Source: Hemibagrus wyckioides (Eukaryota; Chordata; Actinopteri; Siluriformes; Bagridae). Taken from it: a DNA stretch of 64,000 nt. The first letter of the stretch is position 1. The number at the start of each line of letters is the position of its first letter. The stretch is taken from assembly GCF_019097595.1 (NCBI RefSeq), contig NC_080719.1, positions 17,889,001-17,953,000 of the forward strand, given 5' to 3'. The notes beneath the pieces were generated by a model. It saw only the letters and a program-made list of their open reading frames with translations, was not told the DNA's origin and ran no database searches. Made by a program: the position numbers and the translations under genes. This document shows, one piece after another, positions 36,308 through 49,660 of this stretch.

Positions 36308-39300
36308 AGCGACAAAGCAAGCAGAGATCATACATTTTCAACGAGAGCTTCTGGCGTCGAATTTTATGCAAATATGGAGCGAACAATGGGAGCGTAGTGT
36401 TTACACACTGCTTCTCCTTCATCTCGTATTATAGGGTTCATATAAACACTGCTGAATGTTATATTCAAACGCCAAATCTCTCTCCTGATTTAGATTGCTA
36501 GTTGCCCCACCCACTGAGAAACGTTATTACTATGGCAACCAGTAGCAGCGTCGGAATGTCCCCAAGTAAAGAATTAGTCAGACTCAAATTACCAGCTGGA
36601 TAGCGGTCATATATTTCTTCCACCAGAGGTACTTCTGGAAGCGAGGTCCTGCAGCAGAGAGACCGTAGTAGAAGTACATGATCACATGGACCACAGAGTT
36701 GACCATGGCATGAAATGAGCCCATTCCACCTGCACGGATATATTCAGAAGGTCTGTTACCTGCTATTGAGTTTAACATTAAAGAAAAAAGTTTAAACATC
36801 ACAATAAATAGCTTAGTGTTCAGTGCTGATGGACTCACCAGGAGCGTAGCTGACGCCCCACCACCAGGTCCAGGGCATGAATGAATGGTGGAAGATGTGC
36901 AGGAATGTGATCTGACTGTGTTTTTTACGTAGCACAAAAAACACCTAGACAAATAACGGCGTAGATTACAACCAAATCCGAATGACAAATTGAAATACTG
37001 TATGTGTAAGTGGAGAACAGAGAGCCTACCGTATCTAAGAGTTCAATGAACTTTGAGAAGAGGAACAGCCAGGCCACTCTGACCATCTATGGATAAAAAT
37101 ATACTTTAATACACTGCATTATATAAACGGATCTTGATTTTCTGGGGAAATTTCATTACAGACACCAAATCTTACCCTAAGTCCTTGAGGACTGTCGGAG
37201 TAATCACACGGGTCACATCTCCACGTGTATCCTGTGGCCCATCCTGACATCAAGAACTGGAAGTAGAAAATACAAAGGAATTAACTGAAACACACTCACA
37301 CACACGGAAAAATCATTTTTTATGACCCTTGTGTTTCAAAACAGGCTGTATCAGGGCTGCAGGCTTTATCTCAGTGGCCTGCAAAATGCAAATGAGCATT
37401 TTATCAAAATCACAAACATGTTTTTTGCATTGTGTAATGTGAGCTTTCTGACCAGGTTTGTGGTTCCAGATGCATCTAGCTGTAATGATCAGTGCTTATG
37501 AAAAACAAAGATTACAAAAAAAAAAAATTAACAACAAATCTAAAAAATAATTCATCCTACTCAGAAAATTTGACCAAAAAAACAAAACAAAAAAAAAACA
37601 AAAAAAAAAAAACCACCAGGATGTCGGCCGTCTTCTCTGATCTGATGTTTAGTAAAGTTAACAACCAAAATAGTGCCAGTGTAGTTGAGGAAGAGGAGAA
37701 GAGGAAGAAAAAGAGGAAGAAGAAGCAACCTTTGTCACATATACATTGCAAATCAATTCGGTTTGTATTACGATTTAAAGAATGGATTTTGTCACAAAGT
37801 TGCTTCACAGAAACACATCAAATTTAGCAAAGGATAAATTTTAATGAAACCAAAGGTGACTGTGAGAAGGAATGCCCTCTGAGACAATATAAGAGTCTTG
37901 CTGAAGTGTTATTTCTGATCAGTAACCCAAAACCTGAACTGTAAAATCCCATCACCACCAAGCTTGAGCAAGACCCTTAACCCTCTCTGCTCTGGGGCAC
38001 TGCATCATGACTGACCTGAGCTCTGGCCCCACCTTCCTAACAGGTGAGAATATGTGAGTGCTGTATATTTGACAAATAAAGGTTGCCATTTTTGTGATGA
38101 AATGTTTCACAACCATAGAAAAAAATAGCTTGTTGTCATATCTGTCCTGAATATGACACGCTAGCAAATCTGAGAGTCACAAAAATGGAGTTTCAATTGT
38201 ATAAAGATTAACACGATGGAGCAATGGGCAGCATCACAGCTCCAGAGTCTCCAGTTCGAGCTCGGCTTATTTTTTTCTCTGGATTTCCGCCAGTTTCCTC
38301 CCAAAAACATGGCACAGGTGCCTTATAGTTAAGAAAAAACGCCCCTAGATTTGTATAAGTATACACACACACATGGTGTCCCATCTGGACTGTCTGTATT
38401 CCCGTCTCGATCCACTGTGATGCGGACCAGGATAAAGTGGTTACTGAAAATAAGTGAGAGTAATTAAATGTAAATGTGAATTACAGTCTGCTTTCTTAAA
38501 CCCATGTCTCGCTGTATGTACGAGATGCTCGTTACTCCAGAGCTATTCAGCTCAGAGCTATATCTATTGCACAACAAAGGAAAATGTGAAAATCTTTAGC
38601 AAGCCTATAACGGCAATGTGCAAAGGTAAAGTTTGATTTAAAAAGAAAAAATAAAATGTAGTCTCGCATTTGCATATTGATGATGCAAACACAACACGCT
38701 GGGTTACGCAACACGAGCGGAAATCTTTCAGTCTGTATTAAATAAAACTAATAGTAACCTTATGACTAAAATATGACTAGTTCGATCTCTGAATTTGCAT
38801 CAAAATATTCAGCCACCTATTCAGCGATGTTGATTGCAGTCGGATTAAAAGAGCATCGGTTTGTGGATGCAGTGGTCAAGCACGTTGTCTCACCTCAAAT
38901 ACAATGAAGCTAGACAGAAAAACCAAGCAAAAGTTGTAGAAAATCATGGGGCCTTTCAGCTCAAAGGGTTTGCGGTTGGCCATTAATCGAGGGCCTGCGT
39001 ACAGTACGAAGAAGAGATAGCCGAGCAGAATTGCAGACATGTTGACCGGACTGTCCATCAGCGGGTAGCCCCTCAGCCGTGGGTCTGAACGGGAAACACA
39101 ACCAAACCAGAGAAGACATTTAGACTTTGTTCACATGACACAACAAATCTGATTTGGCGCTTAAATTTAGCCCTAGTGCCCATGCTGCAAATTCAAGCAA
39201 CAAAATCAGATTTCTTTGTTCGGGCCTGTAATCGGATTTGCTTGCGTATTTGAATCAGCCTGGGTACGGGTTAGGTGCCAACAACGCGGAGATATCTCTG

Positions 39301-39539
39301 TGGATTATATTTTATGTAAAGGAAATGAAACTGAGCAGTGTGGCATATGTCAGGTTCGAGAATTATGCCTTAATCATGATGTTTTCCAGAAACAGGAAAC
39401 TATTTTCACCAGAAATCACCACTGGAATTATAGTAGAATTTAATATTCAATGGGTTAAATCTGTAATCACACACACACCTCTCCCCGCTAAGAGTTTGTC
39501 GTACACTTCCAGCACTCGGTCTCTGACTGTCTCCAGCAT
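34389..39539 (-). CDS. elovl1: Very-long-chain fatty acid elongase 1
   Basis: Seven coding exons in transcript order: 39539-39479, 39084-38894, 37256-37176, 37086-37030, 36944-36839, 36729-36593, 34754-34389. All phases close, giving 332 aa. The enzyme is an ER-membrane 3-ketoacyl-CoA synthase, extending mainly saturated and monounsaturated C20-C26 acyl-CoAs. Signatures: MANRKPF in the first loop, KFIELLDT, the HIFHH histidine box, MNxxVHxxMYxYY-type [15 protein letters not shown], and TAIQLVQFVLV. The C-terminus KMKKA fits a KxKxx ER-retrieval signal. The tail after KGKRLP is 65 residues against about 17 in human ELOVL1 and is rich in Asn-Gly. ELOVL1 fits better than ELOVL7 because of the [12 protein letters not shown] block. 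It may be one of two teleost paralogues. A non-coding first exon lies far upstream. Confidence 0.94.
36275..36306. repeat. CA microsatellite in elovl1 intron
   Basis: About 15 CA units lie directly before the dispersed repeat at 36306-36560. Confidence 0.9.
36306..36560 (+). repeat. Dispersed repeat of unknown class (copy 2, elovl1 last intron)
   Basis: Homologous by ordered word matches to 26820-27140 (see that entry). It ends close to the exon at 36593-36729, on the downstream (donor) side. Confidence 0.6.
37925..38060 (+). repeat. SINE-like fragment
   Basis: The phrase GAGCAAGACCCTTAACCCTC followed by CTCTGGGGCACTGCATCATG resembles the body of tRNA-derived fish SINEs. A related phrase, CCAAGGCCCTTAACCCTATC, is at 41252-41271. 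There are no clear ends. Confidence 0.4.
38221..38465 (+). repeat. SINE-family copy (copy 2)
   Basis: The left end CAGCATCACAGCTCCAGAGT, then CCAGTTCGAGCTCGG, looks like a tRNA-related head with a B-box-like GTTCGAGCT. The right part has GTGTCCCATCTGGACTGTCT and ACCAGGATAAAGTGGTTACT. It shares layout with copies at 15428, 49661 and 53635. It lies in elovl1 intron 3. Confidence 0.65.
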
Positions 39540-39578
39540 TTTCCCCAACTTCTGTAGTACCTCGGGTTCGCGGAGAAT

Positions 39579-42500
39579 CTGTGGAAATAAAAACATAAAC
39601 GTTCAGTTAAAAACAGTCGCACTGCAAGTTTGTTCTCACTGCATTACAATAATGACACTTTTATTCCAAGAATATGTTTAATAGGAAAACCAATAATGAA
39701 GAGTAAATGATCCTCATAATGACTGGCATGCTACAGACATGTGACATGACTGACTGGGGGGGAAGAAAAAAAAAAAAAAAAAGTGCATGAGGTTAACTAG
39801 TGATTCGGTTCTCGCCCATATCCCTCCTCCCTGTAAACATCCCTTCCTTTCTTCCTCTCGGCAGACATGGTCTGATGACGGCGGGGAGGAGCTTCAGATA
39901 GGGAAGAAGGAGGGAGGTGCACAGCTTGTGCTGAGGACAAATATGGCATGCCTTTCACGCACTCACAAAAAAAATAGTCAGGAATTAACTTACAGGAGGC
40001 AACGCGCTCTACTTTTTAATATCTGAAAAACACAAAGCCGTCAGGGCTGTAGGAAAGGTTGTTCTTATCACACCGGCTGAGTCACTGCTATGTTTTAGGT
40101 AAACAGAGGAGGGAAGCAGGTGTGGCTTTAAGGAAAGTCCAACATGAAGTGATGAGTGGAAAATAAAACGCATGTCCCAAAATATGTAGTGCAACAAAAA
40201 GCCGATGCCAGCAGATGTGTGCTTCAAAGTCCACCCTTGCAAAGCCACATACCACAACCTCCTACACTAGCACTGGCTCTCGAATAGCCAACCATTATGC
40301 TTCTCTGCATCTAAATGATAATCTTTGGAGCCATTATTGACAGAGGTTATTCATTCATAGTGTTTTATGTAGACATATACAGACTTATGTTACACAAAAA
40401 CCTCTTCTGATCGTTAACCTTCTCTACGAAATCTTGTATGTTAGCATTACCTAATCCCGTCACGGTCAAAGTCAAGGTCTACTCATGCCATTTCCATTTA
40501 CTTTTATGGTTCTTAATTTTACGACCTTGACGAGGTCACCTAAACGCTGGATATAGAGTGGCTTGAGCTGCGATTACAGAAAGCGAGCCGAAATCTAATA
40601 CGCTAATCTGAGAGATGGGCAGGTTCGTATGTGGTGTGGTAATAACAGTAATTACATAGTAACTCTGGGAGGTTTGGAAATAAGCTGAAGACAATTTGGT
40701 TAATTTTTCTTAGAGTGAGCTCACAGGTGCATGACGTCTAAGCTGGATTCTTCGTGTACCGATTGTGGCTTGCTGGATTGTTTCACCCGGGTGTCATCCG
40801 GATTGATGTTGGAATCTCTGACACAGACCCACATCAGTGTTATCGCACTACTGCGTGTATGTGTAACTAGCTTGAGATGGAAATCTTTAAGATGGCATTT
40901 TGTTCAGATGGACCTATTTAAAATCTTTAACCTTCGCTTCAAGAACAGTGGCATTCCTCTGTGTTATGAGTAACTTGGTGTCCTGGTTTCACAAGAGGAC
41001 CATATTGACTTTACAAACCCCAGGATGAGATTAACCTAATAACGTCAGGCAAACAAAAGAAATCCACCCATGTGTAAAGGATATCAGGGGTGTGAGTGCT
41101 TATTACCTAATGTTGGGCAATATTTCGCAGATTTATTACTGCCTAACTAACACTGAAGGTAAATTTAGCAAAATTTCAAGAGGGCTCAAAGATTAAAGGC
41201 TCTGGTCAGAAGGTCTGGGTTCAGCTCCCACCTCCAGCAACCTGCCACTGGACCAAGGCCCTTAACCCTATCAGCAGAAATTCATAACTAACTGAGATAT
41301 GTAAAGAACAGCATTTCCTTGTGCTGTAACATAACTCTGACGTGTGTACGTTCATCAATCGGCCCGATCTCACGCACATTCTGTGCGATCAGATATGAAA
41401 CGCATCATGTGGTCATCCTGATCTGGAAGAATTGATCACAGAAAGATTTGAGAGTCAAACACTGAGCAAAAACTCCTGTTACACAAGAGGCAGAAACCTG
41501 GGGACACTTCCTCAGCCCATCAGTTGTGTAACATACAGACCTGAATATAAGATTCGTGTCTTGTCCATTACATTATCCGAGTGTGCTTGCTGCATGAGCA
41601 GATATTATGACAAGACCTTAAGTGAAGGTTAATGAGGCCAAGGTCTACTATAGGGTTCAAAAACAAAGAAAGCGATGATAATGTTCCACTCATAAAATCA
41701 TAAGCGAGAATCTGTAAACCGTTCAATGCATCGGGGCAGGCCGTGACGTCCTCGTAGCACGCTAATGGATGTAAAGCTTCTGAGATGAAAGGATGCCACA
41801 ATTACCCACCAAAATCACACCCAGCATCCAAAACCACAAAAAAGGCTTGTCTTAAAGTGCTGATTACAGCTTTAACATCTGGTGAGCAAATCCAGACTGA
41901 AACTGCAGGTAGCTGCTGTAACGTTCCTAGAAGCTAATATGTACAGAATGACTCAGAAATACAGCATCCCATAGAGCATACATTTATTTAGTGCTTTAAC
42001 AGACTGTTTAATAAAGTGACTGACACTGTGACTTTAGTCCCATTTGAAGTTTTACACAGCAACTGGATGGTTTTTGTAAACAAAATATCAACCAACACCG
42101 GCTAATAAACGGTCCATATACTTGGAACCGGTCACTCGGCTGTTTTATTTCAGCCGGTTTGAGTTCACCGGCAGGCGTGAAATGACACACTGCCAGAGAC
42201 GACAGCCTCCCTGGCTTGCATGTCCGTCATGTGATTACAGTCCATTAGGGCACACCACAAACACAATCACAAAACTATTCAGCACTTCCCTAAATCAGAC
42301 AAGTCGGATCACAGAAACGTCCCGGTGTGCATTTCCTTACCGTCAATATACTATTTCAAGTTCAAACCAAAGCCTTTAAGTGTGATCGCTACAGCCAAAG
42401 CCGAAAATAAGGGGCGAGGCTGAGTGTAAGTTGCTGTAACAAGCATCCTGTCAATGAATCATACAGTGGAAAAAAGAAAAAAAAATGGCAGATGGTTTGG

Positions 42501-42786
42501 AGTTAATGATGAACAGAGGGAGGGGGTGGATATCCCAGAGAATTGAGGAAACAAGGCAAACACACAGACCGGCATCTGTTAATGGGGCGTGCCTGGGTTA
42601 AAGCAGTCTTATCGTCTTTCTAGCGAAACACAGAAGCCGCGATAAAAGCAGTCAGCCAAAACCACCGGGACTGTTCATGATACCGTACTCCCTAAAGTTT
42701 CACTCGTGAGCTGAAGATCATGAGACGTTAGAAGCTTCTCTATAAGATCTGTAACATGTTTCTTAAAGTAAAAACCTTCCACTCAC
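39579..42786. other. elovl1 5' intron, proximal part
   Basis: This lies between the first coding exon (acceptor at 39579-39580) and the candidate non-coding exon ending at 42787. A poly-A tract at 39767-39782 and a short SINE-like piece near 41200-41290 are visible. No additional coding exon was found. Confidence 0.45.
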
Positions 42787-42920
42787 CTTCTACTTTAAAC
42801 TTCTTCCTCAGAGGCTGCTGCTGCTGCTGCTGAGTCCCGGCAGGCCAAAACTCTGTTTCCCGTCAAGTTATTGCTTTCCCGGTTCAGATAGAAAACACGG
42901 CCTGAACAGTAGCAGAGAGT
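42787..42920 (-). promoter_or_regulatory. elovl1: Candidate alternative 5'UTR exon of elovl1
   Basis: On the minus strand a CAG repeat (six units) is followed by CCTCTGAGGAAGAAG and a strong donor (AGAAG, then GTGAGTGG) at 42787/42786. A GA-rich tract lies immediately upstream. It could be a second first exon nearer the coding region than that at 48.4 kb, or an internal 5'UTR exon. No acceptor was identified with confidence. Confidence 0.35.
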
Positions 42921-42927
42921 GTTTGAA

Positions 42928-43134
42928 GAGAGAGAGAGAGAGAGACAGAAAGGGGGGAGAGAGAGAAAGGAGAAGTTGAGAGAGAGAGGAAAAAAAGTGA
43001 GATTCAACAGGGTGACTGGTACTGCTGGCCTCTGAGACTCCGCCCACCCTGACTCACCCAGTGGATGAATAACTGGCTTAGAGAGAGAGAGAGCGAGAGA
43101 GAGAGAGAGCGAGAGAGAGAGAGAGAGAGAGAAA
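42928..43134. repeat. GA-rich microsatellites
   Basis: Two GA/GAGC tracts (about 42930-42995 and 43080-43133) lie upstream of the candidate elovl1 alternative exon. Long GA tracts can bind GAGA-type factors, but here they may be neutral. Confidence 0.85.
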
Positions 43135-45014
43135 CAGCTGTGTGTGCATGCGCAAGAGTAAATAAGGAGCAGGGAAAAAAAAGTCCTACTATGGCTGAGC
43201 AGGCTTCTTTTTTTTCTTTTTTTTTTTTCACAAAATAGAGAGGAGTCCTGCTTGGCCCAAATAGACATTCCCTACTGCCCTAAACCGCCCACCTTGGTGT
43301 CCTTCCTTTCCTCAGTAAGCTGAGGACTGTGGCCTGACCCGTCGCTTTCACCCCGGCCTGCGTTCATAAGATTATTCGCCAGCGCAGGCAAGAAATCAGT
43401 AGCCACTCTGTTATCGTGAAGGGGCCTATTGTTCTGCACCGGCCGCCCTAAGCAGCACAGGCTACGCAGAAACACACCCTCGAACACAAAGCAACATCCA
43501 GAGCCGCACGCACCTCTCTAAATACACAAAGCTGCCCTCAAAACATGACACTGTTGCAGCCTTCGGTTAGTTAGTAGTGATTAACCAGCCACCGGCATTC
43601 ATCAAAACATGAGGAGCTTCATAGAAGAGAGAATGAGAACTTAAAAAAAGAAAAAAACAAGATAACACAAGGCACACAAAGAAACCCAAGACATAATCCC
43701 AATAATGTAATAGTGCACTAGAGTGCGCATGACACTATTATGACTTCAGCAAACACAATGTGTACACACCGACTCGCCCATAATAACCATTAAAGAGGGA
43801 AGTCCCTGGCTGACAGTTATTCTGAAATAACAGAGGACAGGCATGTACACAGAGTTAATCTCTCTCACACACACAGAGCAAACTGAAATTCTTCACACTT
43901 TTCGGCAGTGAGGGTAGCAAGGGGCTTAAATGGATGAAGAATAAGGTGAAGGCCTACTTAGCTGATGTTTCAGCTCTCATCCAACGGACAATCGGTTCTC
44001 CACTATATCTATAACCAGTCCAGTCGTCTACTGACCAGAATAGCTAACAGAATCCCCTCAGCGGTGAGGGTATCAGGTGTTCCGTTTCCACTGAGACACA
44101 TTTACCTTTATAATACAAACAGCTCGGTTTCTCAGACAGCCAGAGCCTGTTGGACCAGTCTCCCTGCCCCTAGTGGATAAACAAGTCTTAGAGAGAAATA
44201 GAGAATGAGCGAGAAGGAGACATGGCTGCTCCCTTTTCTCAAATCTCCACCTTACTCGCAAGGAAATCAGTCGAGCAGGCCGCGCCGGAAATTCGTTTTC
44301 TCCGCCTCTTTATGCTCAATAAAATGTGGAAAACGTGAACCGCCTTTAGCACTGATGAAGGAAAAAAATCCCTCAAGTGTCACAAAACAGATCCTGAAAT
44401 ATTCTGGTTCTTCATCTCACCTTGACGGCTAACGTGCCTTTGAACCGGACTCTCTATTGTGGTGAAACATGAGATAACGTCAAGGTTAACAAGCTTCGTA
44501 TTACGCCAAAAACAAGAGGACTTTCACTCTAATGCACTAACAGTTGAGATTTAGTTCACACCATGCTAAACTACACGGACCAAGCAATATTGGCCGGGTA
44601 GGGGGGCTGTGGGAAAGGAATTTTCATGTGTTTGACACTTTTAATACAGAAGCAAAAAAATTAAAAAAATACTATATCACATGTCAGTTCATGCATTTAT
44701 CTATCACTTTGGTAAACATATGAATGAGGGAAAAACACTGGCTGGTTTCAGTATTGCAGAAATTTCTGATCTGGGAAAAAGCATCTCACCCCGCATCACA
44801 CGCATGCCACATGATGAAGCTTATGGTCTACAACAGCAGAAACAACATCAGTATGACAGACTCATTGCGACCAGACAGCTGAGGGGTTTTTACCCTTCCT
44901 GTTTTCTTTTGTCTGCACACATCGACCTCAAGGTTGCACATTCTAAGATGCTTTAATGTGCAACATAGGAAGATTACTTAATGTATTTTTTATAAGATGA
45001 ACTATAAGAACTGA

Positions 45015-45235
45015 GAACAGGAAGCCTTTATCATCGCCACACATACATTACGGCACAGTGGAATACTTTGTGTATCCCAGCTCAGGAAGTTAAGGGGTCA
45101 GAGTGCAGGGGCAGCTATGATACAGCACCCCTGGAGCATGGAGGGTTAAGGAAGGTCCAACAGTGGAGCTTGGTGGTGCTTGAACCCTGATCCTCCAATC
45201 AACAACCCAAAGCCTTAACCACTTGAACCTCACTG
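45015..45235 (+). repeat. Dispersed repeat, CAGTGGCAGCTTGGTGG family (copy 1)
   Basis: GTCAGAGTGCAGGGGCAGC, GCACCCCTGGAGCATG and CCAACAGTGGAGCTTGGTGG, then GCTTGAACCCTGATCCTCC, match in order the copy at 61530-61705. The GGGGCxTGAACCC words resemble a Pol III B box in a retroposon, but the class is uncertain. Confidence 0.65.
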
Positions 45236-47572
45236 TTTCCTGTCAGCTCAAAGCATTCTGTCCATTCTCCTCTGACCTCTCATCAGGAAGGTATTTCTTT
45301 CTGCCTGCAGTACTAGGTGTATTCTGTTTTGTTTTTTCAACTCTAGAGACATCCCAGAAGATCCCTGGACATTTGTCCAAGCAGCTGTGGTTAAAATCAC
45401 TCTGATCACATTTTTCTCATGCTTGAACTTTTTCTGACCTGCATCTGCATGATTTTATGCACAGTGCTACTGCCATATGATTTGCTGATCAACCCAAAAA
45501 ATTCAGTCACATTCTAACTGACCAGGTTATTTTGCACATCTGGGGATTTAACCGTATATGCTCATGGCTGTTCAACTACAATGGGAGCTCAACAACAGTT
45601 TGGCATTAGTTTGTGTTGTACGATACTCAACATACAATAGCTATTACAACAGTGCTGGCCTACTGTAAGCTTAACTATATGCAAAATATGCAAACCACAA
45701 TTACTTAACTCGCTCTGTAAGCATTCCGTTCACCACAAAGCCTTCCAGACAGTTTTTATTTGTACATGTGAATACATTGTGATTAATTGAATAGCATGCC
45801 ACATAAAAGTGTTATACTTAAAAGTGTTATTTCTCCTGTGATATGTTCTGCTTTGTTTTATACAAGTGATGAGATTTCATTCTGCTGTACTTTGTGTCCT
45901 TTTCTCTTAATCCTTTGCCGTTTGTCCACTGGAATATCAACGTTCCTTCCAGCGTCCCAAAAAAAGTAAACCCTGCCTATAAATATCAAACTTTTCAGGT
46001 TCCACATGGCAGATCACAACAGTCCTATCTCTTTACTGTGCAGCTGAAGGTATTACATAAGCCAGCTTTCCACACTGCAGTGGGTGATGTATGAACAGAA
46101 AAACCTGCTTGACAGAGAGCTGCGTCACTCAACACACTGACCATGAGCTTGGGTTCGAAAATGTCCGCTTACATTGAACCATTGAGGGTTTAAGTATTGA
46201 TGGAATTTTCCCTTAAGCTACCATGCAATTCAGGTTCATGCAAAAATAAAAAACCGGACAGAAAAGAAAGAAAGAAAAACCTTCCAAAAGTTTCAATTGA
46301 TTTGTTTCAGTTCGCAATAGAGAAATGATTCATTTAATATCTGCTTACATCTTTTTTTTTTTTATTTTAAAGTTATCTGATCTCTTTTCTGACATGAGGC
46401 CTATGTACCGCTTTGCAGTCTGATCAGATTGGACAGCTTTAGTTAAGATCTAGTATTTTGTTAAAATAGTTTCTATATGAAACACTGTTCTGAACATAAA
46501 ACAGGTTGGACACACACACGGACACACACACACACACACACACAGATATCTGATGTGACCTTGGTCTAACTTCTAGAATTTCATACAAAGCACCTTTGTG
46601 TGCTGCTCAGTGAACTCCAAGAGCACGCTCTAATCTGCTCTATTTTTTGTGAACACATGGTAAAGACATGCACGTTTAACAGGACAGGAAAAAACATGCG
46701 CGAGTGTTCATCGTGAAAAGGTGTATGTAAAGTCAGGTATTTCTCCATTTATGTTTCGGGGGAGAAAAGCATACGCTGACATCATTCATAGTTTCTTGCA
46801 AGTATGTCATTCTTACAGTTCACTTACTACACTTTCCTAACCCCGTACACAAGGTGCAAGGCATGATCTGCCCGGTGTCTTGACAAATGATGATCGCTAA
46901 GAAGTTCGGCCGCTAAAAACTGACTGATAAAGGTGTGTGAGAATGCAGGAGAACAAAATGCGTCTCCATAGCACCTTTGTTTAGGGAAGGATCGTATTCT
47001 CGAATCTGACACAAATGCCACTCCTGTGTAATCTTAAAAGTTGTCCTACTAAAACAAAACAACAACAGAAGCTGTAACAAGATCGTGGCCTCGGCACAAC
47101 CTGTGGACAGTCTTAGTCATTCTTTACATATTTGCTGAATGAGTCAGGATACCATTAGTCTGTGGTATGACTGGAATTAACTACAAGCAAATCATCTAAA
47201 TAAACAAAAGATTTATAAGCGGAAACAAATCAACAATCAGTTGAACTGAATCAGTGACATGAGTGTTGATGAGCCGAGACTGGACCAAGCATCGGAGATG
47301 GTTAAGAAAGTGTGCCTGAAAGTATTTAGGATCAAATGAGGCTGAACAAAGTAGCTGTCAATCAAGCATTTTTTTCCTTTGCATATCGTTTGAAGAAAAA
47401 AATCTTTGACCTTTATCCTAGATTGAAGGCCAATGTATTTGCCTGTATTCAGGCATTAATTTGGATAATGTGGATTTTCTTATCACAATCCTCTCTTACT
47501 AACAGGACACTCTGCCATATACATACATACATATACATACACACACTGATGGGACAAACTGACATTATATAT

Positions 47573-47574
<2 letters not shown>

Positions 47575-47651
<77 letters not shown>

Positions 47652-47680
47652 CACATACACATACATACATACACACACAT
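47575..47680. repeat. Long TA microsatellite with CA tail
   Basis: About 35 TA dinucleotides are followed by CACATA/CATA units, in the elovl1 first intron. Such a tract is prone to cruciform formation and length variation. Confidence 0.92.
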
Positions 47681-48338
47681 TTTATATAAATATATCACAC
47701 ACGTTCCTTCATTAAACATCTTTCTTTGTTAAACTCATTTTTTAGATTACTTAATAAATATTATAGCTTACTAATGTACCACAACATCATCTATAAGATC
47801 TTCTCCAATCAGAAGAATATGATTTTCTTGAAACAACAGCTCATTTGTATGTGTGTGTGTGTGTGTGGTGAGGAATGTTTAACCATCATGTCATCACCAA
47901 AAGACAATCTATTGCTTATCATGCTGAGGAACTGTAAATTAGGTCAGAAGTCAGAGGTCAGAAGGAGACCTGAATGAAGTCCTGAGATCTGTAGAGTATT
48001 ATTAGAGTAAGAGTGAAGAGCAGTAAGAGGAGGTGTATTTCTTGAGGTCAGCTGGAATGTAGAGCATTACACCCCTCTGTATCACCCCATGGTGTCAACA
48101 CTGTCCAGTAGTAACCGTAAACACAAGCAGTCTCTGGTACTGAAGTCCAGTTGAATATCATACTGAAGTTAAGTCAGTGTTCATATAAAATTACTATGAT
48201 ACACTTTCACTGTATTTCACGGCAAACGACACAAATAAAATACCAATGTCATGCTTTTCCCTAAGTATTGAGGCTGATACAGATGGTACAAAAGATGATC
48301 TTCGTAAAGGACAAACAAAAACAGACACATTAACTCAC

Positions 48339-48490
48339 CTGTACTTGGCCCACTTCTCAGGTGTGCGGAGACACCGAACACCAAGCGAGCGAGTCAAGCG
48401 AAACACCTGAAAGAGTGACGACGAACGAAATGATGCTAAGTGGCGACCTCGAGCAGCCAATCAGCGCGCTGCAGGGGCGTGGTCAACGAA
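48339..48490 (-). promoter_or_regulatory. elovl1: Main elovl1 promoter and non-coding first exon
   Basis: On the minus strand AAGTACAG is followed by the donor GTGAGTTA (exon end at 48339). Upstream are CpG-rich bases (GCGAGCGAG), a CCAAT box (AGCCAATCAG on the plus strand at 48456-48465) and a GC/KLF-type GGGGCGTGG at 48474-48482. The intron to the first coding exon is then about 8.8 kb. The start site is inferred. Confidence 0.55.
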
Positions 48491-48999
48491 TATTTCGGCT
48501 TGATTCAAAGTCACGTTTCCGCATTAAAGGTATGTGTGATGCAACAACTTTTCTACAATCTTCTAAAAGCAAAGCAGCGACTCAAAAGACATCCTAGACG
48601 TGCCTTATTAAGATATATTACATATACCATCATACAGAACCGTATGCTTCACTGTTTTTGGTTTCTTTACTCAGACCTAAACTCAAGTGGTCACGCGCCA
48701 CCCAAAAGCTTATAGTTATATATGTTTACATGTACGCACCAGTGCATAAATTTACCTGTTGGAGATCACTGATGAGGAAATTCACGCCGTTTTAACCCTT
48801 TAAATCAAGTCGTAAGATAGCAACCGACCCTTCCACCCTTCAGTTACGTAAAAAAGAAAGAAAAAAGTGGGGGATGAGAAAAGATAGGTGGGAACAACAT
48901 GCGGTTTGTGTCTCCATCCGCACTCCACCGCATAAAGTAGTATAGGTAAATACATAAAAATATCACGCTGTCTCTGCAAGATATGACACTATTAATTTT

Positions 49000-49640
49000 T
49001 TTCTTTGTATTTAGTGTGATAAATAATAATTTTTATTAGAATATTTTGTCCTTTAGGAATGAGCCAAGGGGGACTAAAAGCTGACGAGCCAATCAGGTTG
49101 CAGCAGCCCTTGCTACGTCATTTCTTTCGCTGCAGTAATATAATCTGTAATGAAACTCTAGATGGGAACACCTACTCTGTTTTGTCCTGGTTTACATTGA
49201 ATCCATTTTTTTTGTTAGACTCTCTTGTGGCCACTGTTTCAGAAATAAATGTCACGTTTCATTTGAAACCGAACCGATTTATCTTACAATTCTTAAAGTA
49301 AAAATGTTAATAATGTATGGATGACCTTGTAAAGGTGTGCACAAGGATTTATCACAGGGTCATCAGTGTCCAGCAAATAACAAATGAGATGCAGTGGTTT
49401 GAAGTTGTAAGCCCTGAAAGACAGGGTGATCATCAGAGGTGATAAGAACAGCTTGAAAGGGAGATGAATAGATGGATTAGCTCAGTTCGTTTACAAATTG
49501 ATAGATGATATCTTGTTCATGGTAAGGTTCTTTCGAGCACAGTTTTGTGTCATTTATTTTGCTCTTTTATCACCGCACAGGATACAAACTGGGTGATTAT
49601 TAGAGTCTTCTCATTAAAGAAGGCGATCCAGGAAGTCTCG
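49000..49640. other. Intergenic DNA, nothing recognised
   Basis: Short open frames only; no splice pairs or repeats recognised in this part of the elovl1-mob3c interval. Confidence 0.4.
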
Positions 49641-49660
49641 TCCCTTAGCAGCTGTTTATC

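Noticed and set aside
42795..43268. 157-codon minus-strand frame as a new gene
   Set aside because: Much of it crosses GA microsatellites and its Ser/Leu runs follow from them; only the donor at 42787 is credible, as a 5'UTR exon.
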